NCBI GenBank assembly: GCA_902632305.1
Contig: CACPCG010000001.1
Location: forward strand, 62,001-126,000
DNA from: an uncultured Gammaproteobacteria bacterium
GTDB lineage: Bacteria > Pseudomonadota > Gammaproteobacteria > GCA-002705445 > GCA-002716945
DNA: 64,000 nucleotides
Direction: 5' to 3'
Part shown: positions 28,925-38,549 of the stretch, piece by piece
Numbering within the stretch: the stretch's first letter is position 1
How the letters are laid out: each line of letters starts with the position of its first letter
Program-made: the position numbers and the translations under genes
The notes under the pieces: generated by a model
The model's database searches: none
Seen by the model: only the letters and a program-made list of their open reading frames with translations
What the model was told of the DNA's origin: nothing

Positions 28925-29860
28925 TTATTTTTCTGAAATTTGCTTGATATTTTTACTGAAAGTTGAGTTGGAATTTTTTAGATCCCTTGGGGTTATCGGT
29001 TTACCGCCAGGAAGCTGTAACTTCCGTATAAAGATTATACCATCTAATGCCCTTATGGATAAATAATCATTAGTCAAATTAATAACATCACCTATGTTAT
29101 GAGAATCATTACAGATTTTATATGTTACGTCATAAATTTTTACAATCTCATCAAGAATTGTTGTCTCAACTACAGGCCACTCTATAAATGCTCTAACTTT
29201 GCAAAAAATATCTCTACACTTATTATTCCATGATATTCTTGCTTCACTTTTCATTATTTTATTAGCATAAGTTGCTTTTGAGTCGTTTTGAGAAATTGAG
29301 CTAACGTCTGAAGTGAAATTGCTTATAATATCCACAATCATATTTCCTGCTATATTTGCTAGTTCAATTTGTAGAGTTTTTGTGTTGTGAAAGTCATTTA
29401 TAATCATTTCATGAGTCGCTATTAAATTTCCTTTATCTAATTCCTCGCTCATTAAAAAAAAACTCAAACCAGTCATTTGGTCATCATTTTCTATTGCTCT
29501 TTGAATAGGTGATGCACCTCTCCATTTTGGTAACAATGAACAATGAATGTTTAGAGAACCAATTTTTGGGATTTCTAGTATTTGGCTGGGTAAAATTTTT
29601 CCATATGAAAAAACAACGATAAAGTCAGGATTGTATGACTTTAATTTATCTAAGAAAGTCGGAGATGATAAATCCTCAGGATAATATGTATCAATAGAAT
29701 TTAATTCGCTAAAAACTCCAACTGGTGTTTTTTTCTCTTTATTTCTTTTACCCTTTTTTATATCTTGTGTGACCGTTGCTAATATATTGTGACTACTATT
29801 GATTAATTTTTGCAAAACAATCATAGAATATTCAGGACTTCCAAAATAAATAATTTTCAA
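28925..29860 (-). CDS. fmt: Methionyl-tRNA formyltransferase
   Basis: Formylates initiator Met-tRNA. The 311-residue protein has the N-terminal FGSPEYS loop, the formyl-THF-binding SLNIHCSLLPKWRGASPIQ segment near residue 103 and a C-terminal OB-like domain ending PGGKPITPRDL. The start is a TTG at 29860 preceded by AGG. The gene is 16 bases downstream of def, the usual pair. Confidence 0.96.
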   Translation of the reverse strand: MKIIYFGSPEYSMIVLQKLINSSHNILATVTQDIKKGKRNKEKKTPVGVFSELNSIDTYYPEDLSSPTFLDKLKSYNPDFIVVFSYGKILPSQILEIPKIGSLNIHCSLLPKWRGASPIQRAIENDDQMTGLSFFLMSEELDKGNLIATHEMIINDFHNTKTLQIELANIAGNMIVDIISNFTSDVSSISQNDSKATYANKIMKSEARISWNNKCRDIFCKVRAFIEWPVVETTILDEIVKIYDVTYKICNDSHNIGDVINLTNDYLSIRALDGIIFIRKLQLPGGKPITPRDLKNSNSTFSKNIKQISEK

Positions 29861-29876
29861 TTTTTTTTACCTGAGT

Positions 29877-30413
29877 TTATATTGAATAAGGAACACTCTT
29901 TCTTGAGGGCAGTTTTCCTTGAGCACTCAACTTTTGAATTTTTTTGGCAATCCTATCTCTTTTTAATTCTGACAAATAATCAACAAATAATTTACCATCT
30001 AGATGGTCAATTTCATGTTGAATACAGATAGCTAGAAGACCTTCAGCTTCTCTATCATGAACTTTTCCAGTAATATCCGTCACTTTATATTTAATATTAT
30101 TAAATCTTTCTACTTTATCGTAGAATCCCGGAACAGATAAACAGCCTTCCTCGGATTGCACTTTATTGCTTTTATCATAGATGACGGGGTTTACTAAGAA
30201 TATTGGCTCATTTCGGCCCTCACTTACATCAATTACGATGAGCCGTTTCTTTATGTTGACCTGAATAGCTGCCAATCCAATTCCTTTAGACTCATACATA
30301 GTAACAAGCATTTTGTTAGCTAAATCTTTTAGTTCTTGATCAAAAATCGTTATATCATCGGCTATTTGACGTAGTCTAGGATCAGGAAAATGTAATATCT
30401 TTAAAGTATCCAT
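29877..30413 (-). CDS. def: Peptide deformylase
   Basis: Removes the formyl group from new proteins. The 178-residue metalloenzyme has all three motifs: GIGLAAIQV near residue 45, EEGCLSVPG near 88 with the metal-binding Cys, and HEIDHLDG near 132 with the two metal His and catalytic Glu. It is divergent from topA. Confidence 0.97.
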   Translation of the reverse strand: MDTLKILHFPDPRLRQIADDITIFDQELKDLANKMLVTMYESKGIGLAAIQVNIKKRLIVIDVSEGRNEPIFLVNPVIYDKSNKVQSEEGCLSVPGFYDKVERFNNIKYKVTDITGKVHDREAEGLLAICIQHEIDHLDGKLFVDYLSELKRDRIAKKIQKLSAQGKLPSRKSVPYSI

Positions 30414-30436
30414 ATGTAAAAAATTTCAAAAAAATA

Positions 30437-30466
30437 TTGTAATCGTAATCATTTTAATAGTATAAA
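30437..30466 (+). promoter_or_regulatory. Possible promoter of topA
   Basis: TTGTAA at 30437-30442 and TATAAA at 30461-30466 are separated by 18 bases, in the divergent def/topA region and 32 bases before the topA ATG. In such AT-rich sequence this could be chance. Confidence 0.35.
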
Positions 30467-30498
30467 GTAAAAAAATATATATTTAAAAGCATGATGCT

Positions 30499-32820
30499 AT
30501 GAAAAATTTACTTATAGTTGAATCACCCACAAAGGTGAAATCGATAGAAAAATTCTTGGGGAAAGATTTCAAAGTCTTGGCGTCTGTGGGGCACGTACGC
30601 GATCTGATGGCGAGTTCTCGCAAAGGAATTAACGTAGATAACAACTATGAACCCGTATGGAAAATTTCAAAAGATAAAAAAGACGTTATGAATGAAATAA
30701 AAGAGGCCTCAAAAAAAGCTGATAATGTGTATTTTGCCACTGACCCTGATAGAGAGGGTGAGGCGATATCGAAACATATTTATGAAATCTTAGATAAAGC
30801 CAAAATTTTAAAAGGAAAAAAAACTTATAGAGTTGCATTTAATGAGATTACAAAAACAGCTGTGTCTGAGGCAATTGAAAATCCAAGAGAAATATCTGAT
30901 GATTTATGGAATGCATATGTTGCTAGAAGAACTCTAGATTATCTAATGGGATATGACATCTCAGAATTCCTATGGAAGAAAGTTAGTAGATTGGCTAGAG
31001 GTGGCCGAGTTCAAAGTCCGGCCTTAAGATTGATTGTCGAACGTGAGAAAGAAATTGACAACTTTAATCCTATAGAGTTCTGGCTAGTTTCATTAAATGC
31101 TTGTAAAAACGAAAATTGTATAGACTTAGAATTAATTGCTGTAGATGGTGAGAAAGTAAAACAAAAAAATATAACAAACATCAAAGATCAAAAATCAGCT
31201 GAAATCATAAAAAAATCAATATCTAATGAAAAAACCATAACTGTAAAAAATTCCAAAACATCAGATAGAAAAATGAAACCTAAAGCGCCTTTTACAACAG
31301 CATCCTTACAACAAACAGCTTATTCAACTTTGGGTTTTTCCGTCAGACAAACTTCAAGCTTAGCACAGCGACTCTATCAAGGTATGCAGTTAGGAGGAGA
31401 TAATGTTGTTGGTCTAATATCTTATATGAGAACTGATTCTACAAATCTATCAAAAGATTGTCTTCAAGATATAAATAATTTTCTTGATAGTAATCATCCT
31501 CAATTCAAGTCTGAGGAAGAGAGAAAATATACAAAAAAAGTGAAAAATGCACAAGAAGCACATGAGGCAATTAGACCTACCTCAATAGACAATACACCTG
31601 ATAAAGTAAAGAAATACCTCGATGAGCAGGAATTTAAACTTTATGAGCTCATTTGGAAAAGAACAGTAGCATCTCAGATGACAGATGCAATTTACAATCA
31701 AGTGACACTCGAATTTAATCTATCAGATAAATATGACTTTAGATACTCAGGCTCTTTTCTCAAAGAAAATGGATTCAAAGAAATTTATAATCTCTCAGAG
31801 AATGATGAAAAAGATAAAGTTAATAAAAAGATATTAGAAAATATCAAAACAGGTGATGAGCTTGCTATCCAATCTATCAATACAGAACAAAAATTCACTC
31901 AACCGCCACCAAGATATAATCAAGCAAGTTTAATCCAAGCTTTAGAGGAGTTAGGTATTGGTAGACCATCTACATACGTGACCATTATATCAAAAATCTT
32001 AGAGAGTAATTATGTAGATCCTGAAAAAAGTAATTTTCAGCCCACAGCATTGGCTAGAGTTGTATGTGATACTTTGACAAAACATTTCAGTAAAGATTTA
32101 GTAGATTTTGAATTCACAGCTAGGTTAGAAGATAGTCTTGATGAGATAGCTAACGGAGATAAGGATGCAATCAGTTGTATCAAGAGTACCTATGAACCAT
32201 TTAGGTCTAACTTAGAGAACAAACTGGAGACAGTAGACATATCTGAACAAAGAGAACTTAAGAATTTAGGTATTCACCCTGAAACAGGCCGACCAATCAC
32301 AGTGAGACTCACTAAATATGGACCAACAATACAAATGGGAACAAAAGAAGACGAAGAGAAACCTAAGTGGGCAGCTTTAATGCCTCATCAAAAAAAGAAC
32401 ATAGATGGTATTACGCTAGACGATGCACTTAAACTTTTTAGTTTACCTGAAAAAATTGGTACATTTGATGAGAGTGATATACTCATTAATATTGGTCCAT
32501 TTGGACCTTATATCAATTGCAAAAAAACGAATGTATCGGTTAAAGACAAAAGTATATTTGATTTAACTGAAAATGAGGCAATAGACCTCATTAAAGAAAA
32601 AAGAGAGATTGATGCCAATAAAGAAATTAATATTTTTGAGGAATCTGGTATAAAAGTATTAAATGGACCTTATGGTCCTTATGTAACTGATGGAAAAGTA
32701 AATGCTAGAGTACCAAAAGATATAGATCCAAAATCTTTGGACGAGAGTGTATGTATAGACATGATAAAAAATGCACCAAAAAGAAGAGCGAGAGGAAGAT
32801 TTAGAGCAAGAAAAAGATGA
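30499..32820 (+). CDS. topA: DNA topoisomerase I
   Basis: Relaxes negative supercoils. The 773-residue protein has the Toprim domain (NLLIVESPTKVKSIEKFLG at the N-terminus and TDPDREGEAI near residue 87), the RGGRVQSPALRL segment near 168 and the active-site Tyr in SYMRTDSTNLS near 310. The C-terminus has repeated GPYGPY/GPFGPY modules (about 675 and 720) and a basic tail, but no Cys4 zinc fingers such as E. coli TopA has; it is about 90 residues shorter. Confidence 0.96.
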   Translation: MKNLLIVESPTKVKSIEKFLGKDFKVLASVGHVRDLMASSRKGINVDNNYEPVWKISKDKKDVMNEIKEASKKADNVYFATDPDREGEAISKHIYEILDKAKILKGKKTYRVAFNEITKTAVSEAIENPREISDDLWNAYVARRTLDYLMGYDISEFLWKKVSRLARGGRVQSPALRLIVEREKEIDNFNPIEFWLVSLNACKNENCIDLELIAVDGEKVKQKNITNIKDQKSAEIIKKSISNEKTITVKNSKTSDRKMKPKAPFTTASLQQTAYSTLGFSVRQTSSLAQRLYQGMQLGGDNVVGLISYMRTDSTNLSKDCLQDINNFLDSNHPQFKSEEERKYTKKVKNAQEAHEAIRPTSIDNTPDKVKKYLDEQEFKLYELIWKRTVASQMTDAIYNQVTLEFNLSDKYDFRYSGSFLKENGFKEIYNLSENDEKDKVNKKILENIKTGDELAIQSINTEQKFTQPPPRYNQASLIQALEELGIGRPSTYVTIISKILESNYVDPEKSNFQPTALARVVCDTLTKHFSKDLVDFEFTARLEDSLDEIANGDKDAISCIKSTYEPFRSNLENKLETVDISEQRELKNLGIHPETGRPITVRLTKYGPTIQMGTKEDEEKPKWAALMPHQKKNIDGITLDDALKLFSLPEKIGTFDESDILINIGPFGPYINCKKTNVSVKDKSIFDLTENEAIDLIKEKREIDANKEINIFEESGIKVLNGPYGPYVTDGKVNARVPKDIDPKSLDESVCIDMIKNAPKRRARGRFRARKR

Positions 32821-33368
32821 TGATAGGTGAGCCATCAGAAGCCGCAAAGTTTCTTAAAAATGGAAAAATCATAACCTATCCAACAGAATGCATATACGGA
32901 ATTGGCTGTGATCCATTTAACGAAGATGCCGTCAACAAGATTTATCAAATAAAAAAAAGAGAAAAAAATAAACCTATGATTATTGTTGCGTCTGAAATAG
33001 AGCAGATAGGTAAATTAGTTGATATTACGCTACTCACTGACAACGTGAAGAAATCTTGGCCAGGAAATAACACATGGATTATCCCATCACTAGATAGTTG
33101 CCCCAAATGGCTAGTGAACGAAGAAAATCGTTCGATTGCCATCAGAGTTTCCTCTCATCCAGTCATCAGTCAGATTTGTAGAGCATTCTCTAAACCAATT
33201 ATTTCTACGAGTGCGAATATTAGTCTAGAAAAACCGATTAAGAAATTTGAAAATCTTCTTGAAGTATTTGAAGATAAGATTGATTTTTTCACGAAAGGTG
33301 AACTAGGTGATGAGGCTAGGCCAAGTGTGATTAGAGAGATGCAAAGTGGAAAAATACTAAGAAATTAG
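32817..33368 (+). CDS. tsaC: Threonylcarbamoyl-AMP synthase
   Basis: Makes threonylcarbamoyl-AMP for the t6A modification of tRNAs. The 183-residue single-domain form (TsaC/YrdC rather than Sua5) has YPTECIYGIGCDP near residue 20, KKREKNKPMIIV near 43 and the SIAIRVSSHP and ISTSANIS segments later. Its ATG overlaps the topA stop, so translation is probably coupled. hemF follows by two bases. Confidence 0.94.
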   Translation: MMIGEPSEAAKFLKNGKIITYPTECIYGIGCDPFNEDAVNKIYQIKKREKNKPMIIVASEIEQIGKLVDITLLTDNVKKSWPGNNTWIIPSLDSCPKWLVNEENRSIAIRVSSHPVISQICRAFSKPIISTSANISLEKPIKKFENLLEVFEDKIDFFTKGELGDEARPSVIREMQSGKILRN

Positions 33369-33370
33369 CT

Positions 33371-34231
33371 ATGCAATATAAAGAAATAAAAAACATTTAT
33401 AAAGACTTACATCAAAATGTTGTTAAGATTTTTTCTAAGTCTGATAGAAATGCTAGAGTAAATTTGACGCCTTGGAACTATAAAAATGGAGGTGGTGGTG
33501 AAAGTGCAGAAATTATGAATGGAGAAGTTATAGAGAAGGGTGCAGTAAATTTTTCAGGGATAACTGGGAAAATACTACCAGGTTCTGCTCTTGCTACTAA
33601 AGTTAAGGGTTCATCCTTCAAAGCAACTGGAATATCCATCGTGATTCATCCCAATAATCCCTTTGTGCCCTGTTCTCATTTAAATGTACGTTACTTTGAA
33701 TTAAGTAAAAAAATTTGGTGGTTTGGTGGTGGTTTTGATTTGACACCATATTTCCCATTTGAATCAGATATTAAATTGTGGCATATGTCAGCGAAGCAAC
33801 TATGCGCAAAGTATGATAAGAATTTCTATAAGAAATTTAAAAATAATTGTGATGAATATTTTTACCTTAAGCATCGTAAAGAAAGAAGAGGTGTTGGTGG
33901 AATTTTTTTTGATAATATGAAACTTGAATCAAAAGATTTCTATGTTAATTTCACAAAAGATGTTGTGAAAACGTATGTTGATACTTATCTAGAAATTGTA
34001 AACAAAAGAAAAAGTAAAAAGTTCAATCAAAATCATAAAGACTTTCAACTGTACAGAAGAGGTAGGTATGTAGAATTCAACCTCCTGTACGACAGAGGAA
34101 CTTTGTTTGGTCTTCAATCAAGTGGAAGAGTTGACTCAATACTCATGTCAATGCCACCTGTTGTAAAATGGTCTACTAAGAAATCTGCATTACTCATAAA
34201 ATATGAGAATGCTCTGAAAAAATATTTATAA
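33371..34231 (+). CDS. hemF: Oxygen-dependent coproporphyrinogen III oxidase
   Basis: Oxidative decarboxylation of coproporphyrinogen III in heme synthesis; needs molecular oxygen. The 286-residue protein has SIVIHPNNPFVPCSHLNVRYF near residue 92, WWFGGGFDLTPYF near 115, RRGVGGIFFDN near 173 and YVEFNLLYDRGTLFGL near 233. The tsaC-hemF order matches Pseudomonas. It ends directly against the convergent thioesterase gene. Confidence 0.97.
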   Translation: MQYKEIKNIYKDLHQNVVKIFSKSDRNARVNLTPWNYKNGGGGESAEIMNGEVIEKGAVNFSGITGKILPGSALATKVKGSSFKATGISIVIHPNNPFVPCSHLNVRYFELSKKIWWFGGGFDLTPYFPFESDIKLWHMSAKQLCAKYDKNFYKKFKNNCDEYFYLKHRKERRGVGGIFFDNMKLESKDFYVNFTKDVVKTYVDTYLEIVNKRKSKKFNQNHKDFQLYRRGRYVEFNLLYDRGTLFGLQSSGRVDSILMSMPPVVKWSTKKSALLIKYENALKKYL

Positions 34232-34705
34232 CTAACTTAAAAGTTTGGCTATTAGATCTCTATTTGTATCTTTCTCTTTTTCATTTAAATTTACTATTGC
34301 TGTGGTCAACCTAGAAACACAGTTTAGCTTACCTTGATCATTACTAATATCAATATTCCAAACATGCACACTTCTACCGAGACTTATCGGGGTTGTTCTT
34401 CCAGTCACAAACCCCTTACTGACAGGGCGCAGATGATTTGCGTTTATCTCTAGACCTACAGCCTTCCTCTCCCTCATGTCGATGCATAAATTTGATGCTA
34501 TACTACCAAGTGATTCTGCTAAAACACAAGATGCGCCTCCATGTAGGACGCCTCTGGATTGTCTTGTGAAGTCTTCGACAGGCATTCTAGCTACAATATA
34601 GTCAGGCCCAAGTTCAATAAATTCTATTTTTAAATGTTTATTCAGATTATTATTTCTGAGAGAAATTACATGATCTAAGGTAAAATTGTCATGCCATATC
34701 GTCAT
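34232..34705 (-). CDS. PaaI-family hotdog thioesterase
   Basis: A 157-residue hotdog-fold protein. I use the ATG at 34705 because GGAGG lies just upstream; a farther start at 34747 lacks one. The helix motif RGVLHGGASCVLAESLGS near residue 55 matches the PaaI/MenI/YdiI thioesterase group, and the GLEINANHLRPVSKG strand near 95 fits too. It may hydrolyse a hydroxybenzoyl- or other acyl-CoA; the substrate cannot be assigned. Confidence 0.85.
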   Translation of the reverse strand: MTIWHDNFTLDHVISLRNNNLNKHLKIEFIELGPDYIVARMPVEDFTRQSRGVLHGGASCVLAESLGSIASNLCIDMRERKAVGLEINANHLRPVSKGFVTGRTTPISLGRSVHVWNIDISNDQGKLNCVSRLTTAIVNLNEKEKDTNRDLIAKLLS

Positions 34706-34780
34706 AAAACCTCCAATGTTATAATTCTTGATAGATAAATATACCATCTTCTCTTAAAATAAAAAACAGTAGAGGAAAAT

Positions 34781-35773
34781 ATGAAAAAAACTTACCCAAA
34801 TATAAGATTAAGAAGATTAAGGGCAACAAAGTCTATTAGAAAACTAGTTAAAGAGACAACTTTATCAAGTCATGATCTCATACAGCCTATTTTTCTTGTA
34901 GAAGGAAAGTCAAAAAAAGAAAAAATTAAGACGATGCCCGGTATTTTTAGATACTCAATTGACAACGCTTTAAAAGAAATAAAATACCTTGAAAAATATG
35001 GAATCGGGGCTATAGCTCTTTTCCCCCAAATTGACAAAAAATTTAAAGACAATGAAGCCTCTGAATCATTCAATCCAAATGGCCTAATTCAAAGAGCAAT
35101 TAGACAAATAAAAAATAAATTTCCCAATATCACTATTATCAGTGATGTCGCGCTAGATCCTTACACGTCACATGGTCAAGATGGAATAATATCAAAAAAC
35201 AAGAAAGTGCTCAATGATATGACAATCGATGTTTTAGTTAGACAAGCTCTTAGTCATGCAGAGTCCGGTGTAGATATTGTAGCGCCCTCAGATATGATGG
35301 ATGGAAGAGTAAAGAAAATACGACAAGCATTTGAGAATAAAAATTTTCATGACACAATAATACTCTCCTATTCTGCAAAGTACTCTTCGAACTTTTATGG
35401 GCCATTCAGAGATGCTATTGGTTCTGCAAAAGCACTCGGAAAAGCAGATAAAAATACTTATCAGTTGGATTATTCTAACATCAGTGATGCAATCAGAGAA
35501 GTTGACATGGATATCAGCGAAGGAGCTGATATTGTGATGATAAAGCCTGGTATTCCATATTTAGATATTGTTTCTAAAGTCAAAGAAGTAACAAAAGTTC
35601 CAATATTTGTGTATCAAGTTAGTGGAGAATATTCTATGATAAAAGCTGCATCACAGAAGGGATGGCTTAATGAAAGGAGCATTGTAATGGAAACACTAGC
35701 ATGCATTAAACGTTCTGGCGCCTCTGCCATCATAACTTATTACGCTAAAGATGTATTAAAATGGATGAAATAA
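34781..35773 (+). CDS. hemB: Delta-aminolevulinic acid dehydratase, magnesium type
   Basis: Condenses two aminolevulinates to porphobilinogen. The 330-residue protein has Schiff-base lysines in SYSAKYSS near residue 199 and MIKPG near 254. At the metal site it reads DVALDPYTSHGQDG, lacking the cysteines of zinc enzymes, so it is the Mg-dependent type. aroE overlaps its 3' end by 13 bases. Confidence 0.96.
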   Translation: MKKTYPNIRLRRLRATKSIRKLVKETTLSSHDLIQPIFLVEGKSKKEKIKTMPGIFRYSIDNALKEIKYLEKYGIGAIALFPQIDKKFKDNEASESFNPNGLIQRAIRQIKNKFPNITIISDVALDPYTSHGQDGIISKNKKVLNDMTIDVLVRQALSHAESGVDIVAPSDMMDGRVKKIRQAFENKNFHDTIILSYSAKYSSNFYGPFRDAIGSAKALGKADKNTYQLDYSNISDAIREVDMDISEGADIVMIKPGIPYLDIVSKVKEVTKVPIFVYQVSGEYSMIKAASQKGWLNERSIVMETLACIKRSGASAIITYYAKDVLKWMK

Positions 35774-36558
35774 AAAAATTCGCAGTTTTCGGGAATCCCG
35801 TGAATCATAGTTTATCCCCCGCAATACATAAAGAATTTGCAAAACAACAAAACTTAAATATTCAATATAAAATGATTGAACCTGAAAGTGATGATTTCGA
35901 AACTCACGCACAAAGTTTTTTTTCAAAAAAAGGAATAGGTGCAAACGTAACATTACCTTTTAAAGATGATGCTTACAAATTTGCTGATGATGCAGACGAT
36001 ATATCCAGAGAGTGTGAGTCCTCTAATACATTATGGTTTAATGGAGAAAAAATTAAGGCTTTCAATACAGATGGTCAGGGATTCTTAAATGACTTAACTA
36101 ACAAGCAAATATCATTGGAGGGTTTAAATATTCTACTTCTTGGCGCTGGTGGGTCAGCAAGGAGCATCGTACACTCAATTTCTGAAAAGTCCATCAAATC
36201 ACTTTCGATATATAGTAGATCTCAAGAAAAAATTGATAAATTAGTCAATAAATATTCAGCGAATATCAGAATAGAAAGTTACTCAGACGGCAAAAATTTT
36301 GACTTTATAATAAATACAACTCCTGTAAGCATGTATCGTAAAGATATCGAGTTCCCAAAAGGTTTTTTAAATAGTGCTTCTATTACCTATGATTTGTTTT
36401 ATACAAAAAATCAGACAAAATTTCAAAAGTGGTCTTTGGATAACGGCGCGAACAAATCATACAATGGATTAGGGATGCTCATAGAACAAGCCGCTTTATC
36501 ATATGAAATTTGGAACAACTTCAAACCTAATACTAAAGGTTTAGAGAGCATTATTTGA
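35761..36558 (+). CDS. aroE: Shikimate dehydrogenase
   Basis: Reduces 3-dehydroshikimate with NADPH on the aromatic amino acid route. The 265-residue protein has FGNPVNHSLSPAIH near residue 10, GANVTLPFK with the catalytic Lys near 60, and the Rossmann loop LLGAGGSARSI near 125. Its 3' end overlaps the convergent hexapeptide gene by 8 bases. Confidence 0.95.
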   Translation: MDEIKKFAVFGNPVNHSLSPAIHKEFAKQQNLNIQYKMIEPESDDFETHAQSFFSKKGIGANVTLPFKDDAYKFADDADDISRECESSNTLWFNGEKIKAFNTDGQGFLNDLTNKQISLEGLNILLLGAGGSARSIVHSISEKSIKSLSIYSRSQEKIDKLVNKYSANIRIESYSDGKNFDFIINTTPVSMYRKDIEFPKGFLNSASITYDLFYTKNQTKFQKWSLDNGANKSYNGLGMLIEQAALSYEIWNNFKPNTKGLESII

Positions 36559-37072
36559 GGTATTGATTCTTTAAATCTACATAACTTTTAGCAGAATAAA
36601 CTAAGAAATTTAGTTCTTTATCATTAAGTTCTCTTATTTTCTTTACTGGAGAACCAAGATATAAAAATCCGCTCTCTAATTTTTTACCAGGACTTACCAG
36701 TGAGCCAGCACCTATCATTACATCTGAATCTACCTCTACTCCATCAAGTATGATGCTCCCCATACCTACTAAAACTCGATTTGAAATGTTGCATGCATGA
36801 ATAATGACTGAGTGACCTACAGTTACATCATCACCAATTGTAGTAGAGTATCCAGGAGAGTAATCACTTTTATGTGTAACATGTATGATGGATCCATCTT
36901 GGATATTTGTTCGGTTACCAATAATTATTGGGTTTATATCACCACGAGCGACTGATTGTGGCCACATTGCGCTATCACTCGAAATACTAACATTCCCTAT
37001 TACGGTCGACTGCTCATCCACATATGCAGTCTTATCTATCTCAGGACTTTTATTTTTAAACGATCTTATCAT
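36551..37072 (-). CDS. Gamma-carbonic-anhydrase-like hexapeptide-repeat protein (YrdA type)
   Basis: A 173-residue left-handed beta-helix protein built of hexapeptide repeats. The metal-binding histidines of the gamma-CA group are present in IIHVTHKS near residue 67 and GHSVIIHAC near 87, and RGDINPIIIG and IQDGSIIH are typical. YrdA-type homologues are often not active as carbonic anhydrases, so catalysis is uncertain. It is divergent from the Fae-like gene. Confidence 0.85.
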   Translation of the reverse strand: MIRSFKNKSPEIDKTAYVDEQSTVIGNVSISSDSAMWPQSVARGDINPIIIGNRTNIQDGSIIHVTHKSDYSPGYSTTIGDDVTVGHSVIIHACNISNRVLVGMGSIILDGVEVDSDVMIGAGSLVSPGKKLESGFLYLGSPVKKIRELNDKELNFLVYSAKSYVDLKNQYLK

Positions 37073-37137
37073 TAAATATTTTCATTTATCTGGCTTAACA
37101 TATATTATAGTCATAAAAATAAAAAAGGATAAAAATT

Positions 37138-37686
37138 ATGAGTGATAAAATTACAATCAGAGTTGGTGAAGCACTGGTCGCAGGCGGCCCAGCTGGCACA
37201 GCCGCTGAACCTGAAGTTGTTATAGGTGAGATGAATGGTCCATTCGGCGCAGCATTTACTAATCTTATAGGAAATCAAGCAAAGGGGCACTCAAAAGTTT
37301 TAGCTATAATGAATACTGACATTATGGTAAGGCCACCCACGCTTATGGTAAGTAAAGTAACGGTTAACAATGATAGGTATACGAACATACTAATGGGAAC
37401 TGTTCAAGCTGCAATAGCAAATGGGGTTCTTGACTCTATAAAAAATAATGATATACCAAAGAAAAAAGTTAATGATTTAGGAATCATAATATCAGTTTGG
37501 TTAAACCCATCGGTAGCGAAAGACGACAATCTAGACCATAAGATCTTATTTGATATTCATAGAAAAGCTACTGCATCTGCAATAAAAAAAGCAATGAATA
37601 ATCAGCCTGATATAGACTGGCTATTAGAAAACCAAGACTCTATTATACACAAATATTTTCAAATGGGGCTAGACGGAAAAATTTAA
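37138..37686 (+). CDS. Formaldehyde-activating enzyme (Fae) homologue with altered active site
   Basis: True Fae joins formaldehyde to tetrahydromethanopterin. This 182-residue protein has the Fae fold signatures: VGEALV at residues 9-14, VVIGEMNGPFGAAF at about 27, and RPPTLMVSKVTV near 65, plus the C-terminal helix found in Fae. Aligning its N-terminus with Methylorubrum Fae by eye puts Glu24 where the conserved catalytic His sits, so ordinary formaldehyde activation is doubtful. A clear AAGGAT ribosome site and a less AT-rich sequence suggest good expression. No methanopterin-pathway genes are in the window, and ubiA follows by 6 bases. Function: unknown Fae paralogue. Confidence 0.82.
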   Translation: MSDKITIRVGEALVAGGPAGTAAEPEVVIGEMNGPFGAAFTNLIGNQAKGHSKVLAIMNTDIMVRPPTLMVSKVTVNNDRYTNILMGTVQAAIANGVLDSIKNNDIPKKKVNDLGIIISVWLNPSVAKDDNLDHKILFDIHRKATASAIKKAMNNQPDIDWLLENQDSIIHKYFQMGLDGKI

Positions 37687-37692
37687 ATCACA

Positions 37693-38544
37693 ATGCAAGA
37701 TAGAATCGTACTTTATTTGCAATTAATGAGAGTAGATAAACCTATTGGCTTTTATTTATTGATGTGGCCAGTTTTGTGGGCATTTTTAGTATCAACAAAT
37801 GGGAGTCCATCTGTTTTTTACATGTTGATATTTGGAATAGGCATAATTGCCACAAGATCAGCTGGATGTATCATCAATGATTATTTTGATCAAGATTTGG
37901 ACTCAAAAGTAGAGAGAACAAAAGATCGTGTCCTTGCCTCAAAAAAAGTAAGCAACAACGAAGCATTAATCATTTTTTTTCTACTAGTATTAGTTTGCTT
38001 AATACTACTAGTAATGCTTAATCTAGATATATTAGTACTTGCTTTACTATCGATGTTTCTTCTCATAGTTTATCCGCTAATGAAAAGATACATAAAAGTT
38101 CCGCAATTGGTTTTAGGCCTAGCATTCGGCTCTAGTATTCCAATGGTATTTATTGTAGAGATAGGTGAGGTGAATTTTAATTGCTTTCTTCTTTATTTGA
38201 CTACTGTTATTTGGGCTGTTGTATATGATACTTATTACGCTATGGCTGACAAGAGAGACGATAAAAAGATCGGGATTCAATCTTCAGCAATTTTCTTTGG
38301 AAAAAATGATATCAAGTACTCTCTGTATCTACATTTCGTAGTTTTATCCCTTTTTTTTATACTGGGTTTGATAAATAAATTTGATTTAATTTTCTTTATA
38401 GCTTTATTTTTATCATCTATAACAGTGATATATCAGAATCTTTTAGCTAGAAAGCGTATTCCATATCAATGTATTTCTGCATTCGAAAATAACAATATAT
38501 TTGGATTAATAGTGACTTTTGGTCTAATATTTAACTATCTTTAA
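37693..38544 (+). CDS. ubiA: 4-hydroxybenzoate polyprenyltransferase
   Basis: Attaches the polyprenyl chain to 4-hydroxybenzoate in ubiquinone synthesis; membrane protein. The 283-residue protein has about nine helices, the prenyl-diphosphate motif NDYFDQDLD near residue 75 and the second Asp-rich motif [12 protein letters not shown] near 180. ubiC, which makes its substrate, is separate at 52763-53290. The Fae-like gene lies just upstream. Confidence 0.95.
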   Translation: MQDRIVLYLQLMRVDKPIGFYLLMWPVLWAFLVSTNGSPSVFYMLIFGIGIIATRSAGCIINDYFDQDLDSKVERTKDRVLASKKVSNNEALIIFFLLVLVCLILLVMLNLDILVLALLSMFLLIVYPLMKRYIKVPQLVLGLAFGSSIPMVFIVEIGEVNFNCFLLYLTTVIWAVVYDTYYAMADKRDDKKIGIQSSAIFFGKNDIKYSLYLHFVVLSLFFILGLINKFDLIFFIALFLSSITVIYQNLLARKRIPYQCISAFENNNIFGLIVTFGLIFNYL

Positions 38545-38549
38545 TATTT

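Noticed and set aside
37138-37686. Fae homologue taken as evidence of methylotrophy
   Set aside because: The likely catalytic His is replaced and no methanopterin, methanol or methylamine oxidation gene is in the window.
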